Positions 6,802-8,398 of a stretch of DNA of 8,398 nt are shown piece after piece (the first letter of the stretch is position 1; every line of letters starts with the position of its first letter). The position numbers and the translations under genes are program-made. Under the pieces are notes generated by a model. That model worked only from the letters and a program-made list of their open reading frames with translations, searched no databases and had not been told where the DNA came from. This DNA is from Puniceicoccales bacterium (GTDB taxonomy: Bacteria > Verrucomicrobiota > Verrucomicrobiia > Opitutales > LL51): assembly GCA_031268545.1 (NCBI GenBank), contig JAIRXD010000002.1, positions 1 to 8,398 on the forward strand, in the 5' to 3' direction.

Positions 6802-6830
6802 ATGTTATTTAATCGCTAAAGTATTGTCAA
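6802..6830 (-). promoter_or_regulatory. Good sigma-70-type promoter for the membrane-anchored protein
   Basis: On the minus strand a consensus TTGACA (6825-6830) is followed after exactly 17 bases by TAACAT (6802-6807). It is the best-formed promoter in the window. The start of transcription would be about 6795, leaving only 7-9 untranslated bases before the ATG at 6787. Confidence 0.55.
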
Positions 6831-6842
6831 ACAAGTTTAGGG

Positions 6843-7826
6843 TCAGGTGAAAAATTTTCGCTGTTTATCCGATAGAGGTAGGTCAAGAAATTCCATAACT
6901 TTCATGAAATCTTCCCAGATCATTCGTTTGGTTTTTGTGCTATTGTTCCGGAGCACATAGGATGGATGGAAGGTCGGCATGAGTTTTATCCCGTTGAATT
7001 CAAGCCATTTGCCACGTATATCCGTCATTTTTCTGGTGCTGTCGTGCCCGAGCAGTCCATTTAGGGCTGTGGTGCCAAGTGTCAGGATTACCTTTGGTTT
7101 TACTATTTGCAGCTGGGCGCAGAGGTAGGGGAGGCAGAACTGCATTTCCTCTTTGGTCGGCGGTCTGTTGCCGAATTCCGTTGGCATTTTTGGGCGCCAA
7201 TTCATGATATTTCCTATATAGACATCGCTTCGGGTCAGTCCCATGGCCGTGATTATTTTCGTCAACAGCTGCCCTGCTCGACCGACAAATGGTTCTCCGG
7301 CAATCTCTTCGTCAGCGCCAGGTGCTTCTCCGCAGAGGAAAATATCTGCATCCAAATTTCCCACACCGAAGACTATTTTTTTCCCTGGGTTTAAATTTTC
7401 ATTACATACCGGGCAGGTCAGGACCTTGTTTCGCAGCCAAAGCCATTGCTCTGATTTGTTACCATCGGGTAGTGAAATGGAATTTTTAGGTTGCGGTTTG
7501 ATTTCATCCGCTGGATCGATTACTAGTGGCTCTTCGACAACGACTTGGGGAATTTCATCCGATGGAATAATTTCGCTGTTGCTGGAATGAATGGAGTTTT
7601 CAGGTTGCGGTTTGATTTCATCCGCCGGATCGATTACTAGTGGCTTTTTGGCAACGACTTGGGGAATTTCATCCGATGGAATAATTTCGCTACTGCTGGC
7701 TGAATCGCCGTCGGAGATCAGCGATAGTAGAAATTTTACATTTTCATCGCCGATAGAAATGTCCTCTTGACCTCTTTGTTGCATCGCCTCAAGGGCTTTT
7801 ATGGTATAATAGATGACTTCATTCAT
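6843..7826 (-). CDS. Uracil-DNA glycosylase, family 4 (tryptophan variant)
   Basis: Base-excision repair enzyme removing uracil from DNA. The N-terminal 125 residues are a helical start plus a linker holding two 38-residue repeats; the catalytic domain (about 130-310) has the family 4 motif GEAPGADEEIAGEPFVGRAG (166-185), YIGNIMNWRP (203-212), NRPPTKEEMQFCLPYL (220-235), LTLGTTAL (248-255) and the active-site HPSYVL (287-292). Family 4 enzymes normally bind a 4Fe-4S cluster through four cysteines. Here CPVC (138-141) and Cys231 remain, but the usual cysteine in NVVKCRPP is Trp210, and extra cysteines sit at 165 and 236. A short insertion KMPTEF precedes GNRPP. The tryptophan form recalls alphaproteobacterial homologues, from memory. 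The ATG at 7826 has no evident Shine-Dalgarno. Confidence 0.93.
   Translation of the reverse strand: MNEVIYYTIKALEAMQQRGQEDISIGDENVKFLLSLISDGDSASSSEIIPSDEIPQVVAKKPLVIDPADEIKPQPENSIHSSNSEIIPSDEIPQVVVEEPLVIDPADEIKPQPKNSISLPDGNKSEQWLWLRNKVLTCPVCNENLNPGKKIVFGVGNLDADIFLCGEAPGADEEIAGEPFVGRAGQLLTKIITAMGLTRSDVYIGNIMNWRPKMPTEFGNRPPTKEEMQFCLPYLCAQLQIVKPKVILTLGTTALNGLLGHDSTRKMTDIRGKWLEFNGIKLMPTFHPSYVLRNNSTKTKRMIWEDFMKVMEFLDLPLSDKQRKFFT
7476..7703 (-). repeat. 114-bp direct tandem repeat inside the glycosylase gene, two copies
   Basis: Copies 7476-7589 and 7590-7703 match at about 93% over the first 110 bases (8 differences counted by eye). The period of 114 is a multiple of three, so the frame is kept; each copy encodes 38 residues (46-83 and 84-121) including IIPSDEIPQVV and PLVIDPADEIKPQP. 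The differences include changes of Lys-Lys to Glu-Glu. A recent in-frame duplication is the simplest reading. Confidence 0.95.
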
Positions 7827-7931
7827 AATTTTAGTCTGTGGTAGAAGTTGATGTGGACGAGAAAATTAATATAAAAGTATAAAAATATTGATTTTTTTGC
7901 AAATTATGTAATCTTAACCTAAGTTTCTGTG

Positions 7932-8000
7932 ATGAATATGAAATTTTTTATATCTTTGTTTTTCATATGCTATGCGATAAATGCTACGCTACTTTTGTAG
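7932..8000 (+). CDS. Possible 22-residue hydrophobic small ORF
   Basis: Starts with ATG-AAT-ATG-AAA and encodes a very hydrophobic peptide (MNMKFFISLFFICYA, then INATLLL) that looks like a bare signal peptide or small membrane peptide. There is no convincing ribosome site. It lies in the 242-base control region between the glycosylase and permease genes. It could be a small protein, the remnant of a lost secreted-protein gene, or chance in AT-rich DNA. Confidence 0.25.
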   Translation: MNMKFFISLFFICYAINATLLL

Positions 8001-8003
8001 GTT

Positions 8004-8009
8004 TATAAT
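8004..8009 (+). promoter_or_regulatory. Consensus -10 box upstream of the permease gene
   Basis: A perfect TATAAT with no good -35 at 16-18 bases. Transcription would start near 8016, placing the palindrome 8018-8031 at the first transcribed bases, where a bound repressor would block initiation. The leader to ATG 8069 would be about 53 bases. Confidence 0.35.
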
Positions 8010-8017
8010 GTTTAAAT

Positions 8018-8068
8018 AATATTTAAATATTGTTGACAGATGTCGAAAGGTGCTATTTGATATCAGAA
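8018..8068 (+). promoter_or_regulatory. Two-part element upstream of the permease, shared with the DedA gene
   Basis: A perfect 14-base palindrome AATATTTAAATATT (8018-8031) is followed by TTGACA (8033-8038) and then a 23-base box (8046-8068) beginning AAAGGTGCT and ending directly before the ATG. The box differs from that at 1424-1446 at only three positions. The gap between TTGACA and the box is 7 bases here, while the two overlap by one base in the DedA copy, so TTGACA is unlikely to be one fixed half of a shared promoter. Confidence 0.5.
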
Positions 8069-8398
8069 ATGGGCTCTACAGGTAATATAAATAAAGTTGG
8101 TTCGATCAGCGTATTTTCGCTGGCAATGATGAACTTCGCTGCTGTGGCAAATCTCAGAAATTTACCTGCGATGGCTGATTATGGAATGTCTATGCTGTTT
8201 TTTTATGGTATAGCAGTGGTGACATTTTTGATTCCAACGGCGGTGGTTTCGGCTGAATTGGCCACGGGATTTCCTGAGGAAGGCGGTATTTTCAATTGGG
8301 TAAACAAGGCAATGGGCAACAAAATTGGATTTTTGGCAATATGGCTTCAAAATTTTGCAAGTTTTGTTATTTCGTATGTTCCTGGTGCGTGTTCACTT
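8069..8398 (+). CDS. Amino acid permease, APC superfamily, GadC-like (partial, 5' end)
   Basis: Inner-membrane amino-acid transporter or antiporter; only the first 110 residues are present and the frame runs off the right edge. Family features are clear: a short polar start with NINKVGSISVFSLAMMNFAA, the unwound first helix containing NLRNLPAMADYG (30-39), a second helix (about 43-62), the SAELATGFPEEGGIFNWV loop (61-78) and the start of the third helix (GNKIGFLAIWLQ). This matches the glutamate/GABA-antiporter-like branch (AGAT/GadC), but substrate cannot be told from this part. ATG 8069 is chosen because homologues have about 20 residues before the first helix; ATG 8126 would cut into it. 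No Shine-Dalgarno is seen, and the start directly follows the shared 23-base box. Confidence 0.88.
   Translation, partial: MGSTGNINKVGSISVFSLAMMNFAAVANLRNLPAMADYGMSMLFFYGIAVVTFLIPTAVVSAELATGFPEEGGIFNWVNKAMGNKIGFLAIWLQNFASFVISYVPGACSL

Noticed and set aside
7107..7590. Three plus-strand ORFs opposite the glycosylase gene
   Set aside because: They overlap conserved catalytic-domain coding sequence and the duplicated linker; no independent support.
7984..8001. Small hairpin CTAC-TTTT-GTAG near the end of the 22-residue ORF as a terminator
   Set aside because: Only four base pairs with no T-run after it; too weak to call.
1..8398. Mobile element, CRISPR array, phage genes, toxin-antitoxin pair or biosynthetic cluster
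   Set aside because: No transposase or integrase motif, no regularly spaced repeats, and the only long direct repeat is the in-frame duplication inside the glycosylase gene.

Overview
The window looks like an ordinary bacterial chromosome segment of moderately low GC. The gene set suggests a Gram-negative of the PVC group, most likely Verrucomicrobiota (Opitutia/Puniceicoccales-like). The pointers are a COG2834-type outer-membrane lipoprotein-sorting protein overlapping secG, an RNase HIII, a family 4 uracil-DNA glycosylase of the tryptophan variety, and a DUF374 acyltransferase. This placement is inference from remembered family resemblance; no search was run. I see no phage, transposase, CRISPR array, rRNA or complete tRNA.

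Layout. At the left edge, on the minus strand, lies the 5' part of a class B penicillin-binding protein (PBP2/mrdA type), directly downstream of upp (uracil phosphoribosyltransferase). A 228-bp divergent control region separates upp from a plus-strand DedA/YohD-type membrane protein. That gene converges on a minus-strand DUF374 lysophospholipid acyltransferase-like gene. Then, on the plus strand, come RNase HIII, SecG with a long acidic C-terminal tail, and a LolA-like lipoprotein-sorting protein overlapping secG by 8 bases. Next is a block of three genes I do not recognise: an exported protein (minus), a small hydrophilic protein (plus) and a membrane-anchored protein (minus). A family 4 uracil-DNA glycosylase (minus) with a duplicated linker follows. 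The right edge holds the start of a GadC-like amino-acid permease (plus).

How the genes fit together. Most of the window serves envelope construction (PBP2, SecG, lipoprotein sorting, DedA, acyltransferase) and nucleic-acid upkeep (RNase HIII, UDG, uracil salvage). Genes are tightly packed, with convergent ends 0-1 bp apart, a short gene overlap, few clear Shine-Dalgarno sites and several candidate promoters almost touching the start codon.

The most notable non-coding signal is a two-part sequence shared by the DedA and permease upstream regions: an AT-rich palindrome plus a 23-bp box matching at 20 positions. It could be a common operator or leader element. No clearly new multi-gene system was found; the best candidates for novelty are this element, the unknown trio, and the duplicated linker and altered iron-sulfur site of the glycosylase.
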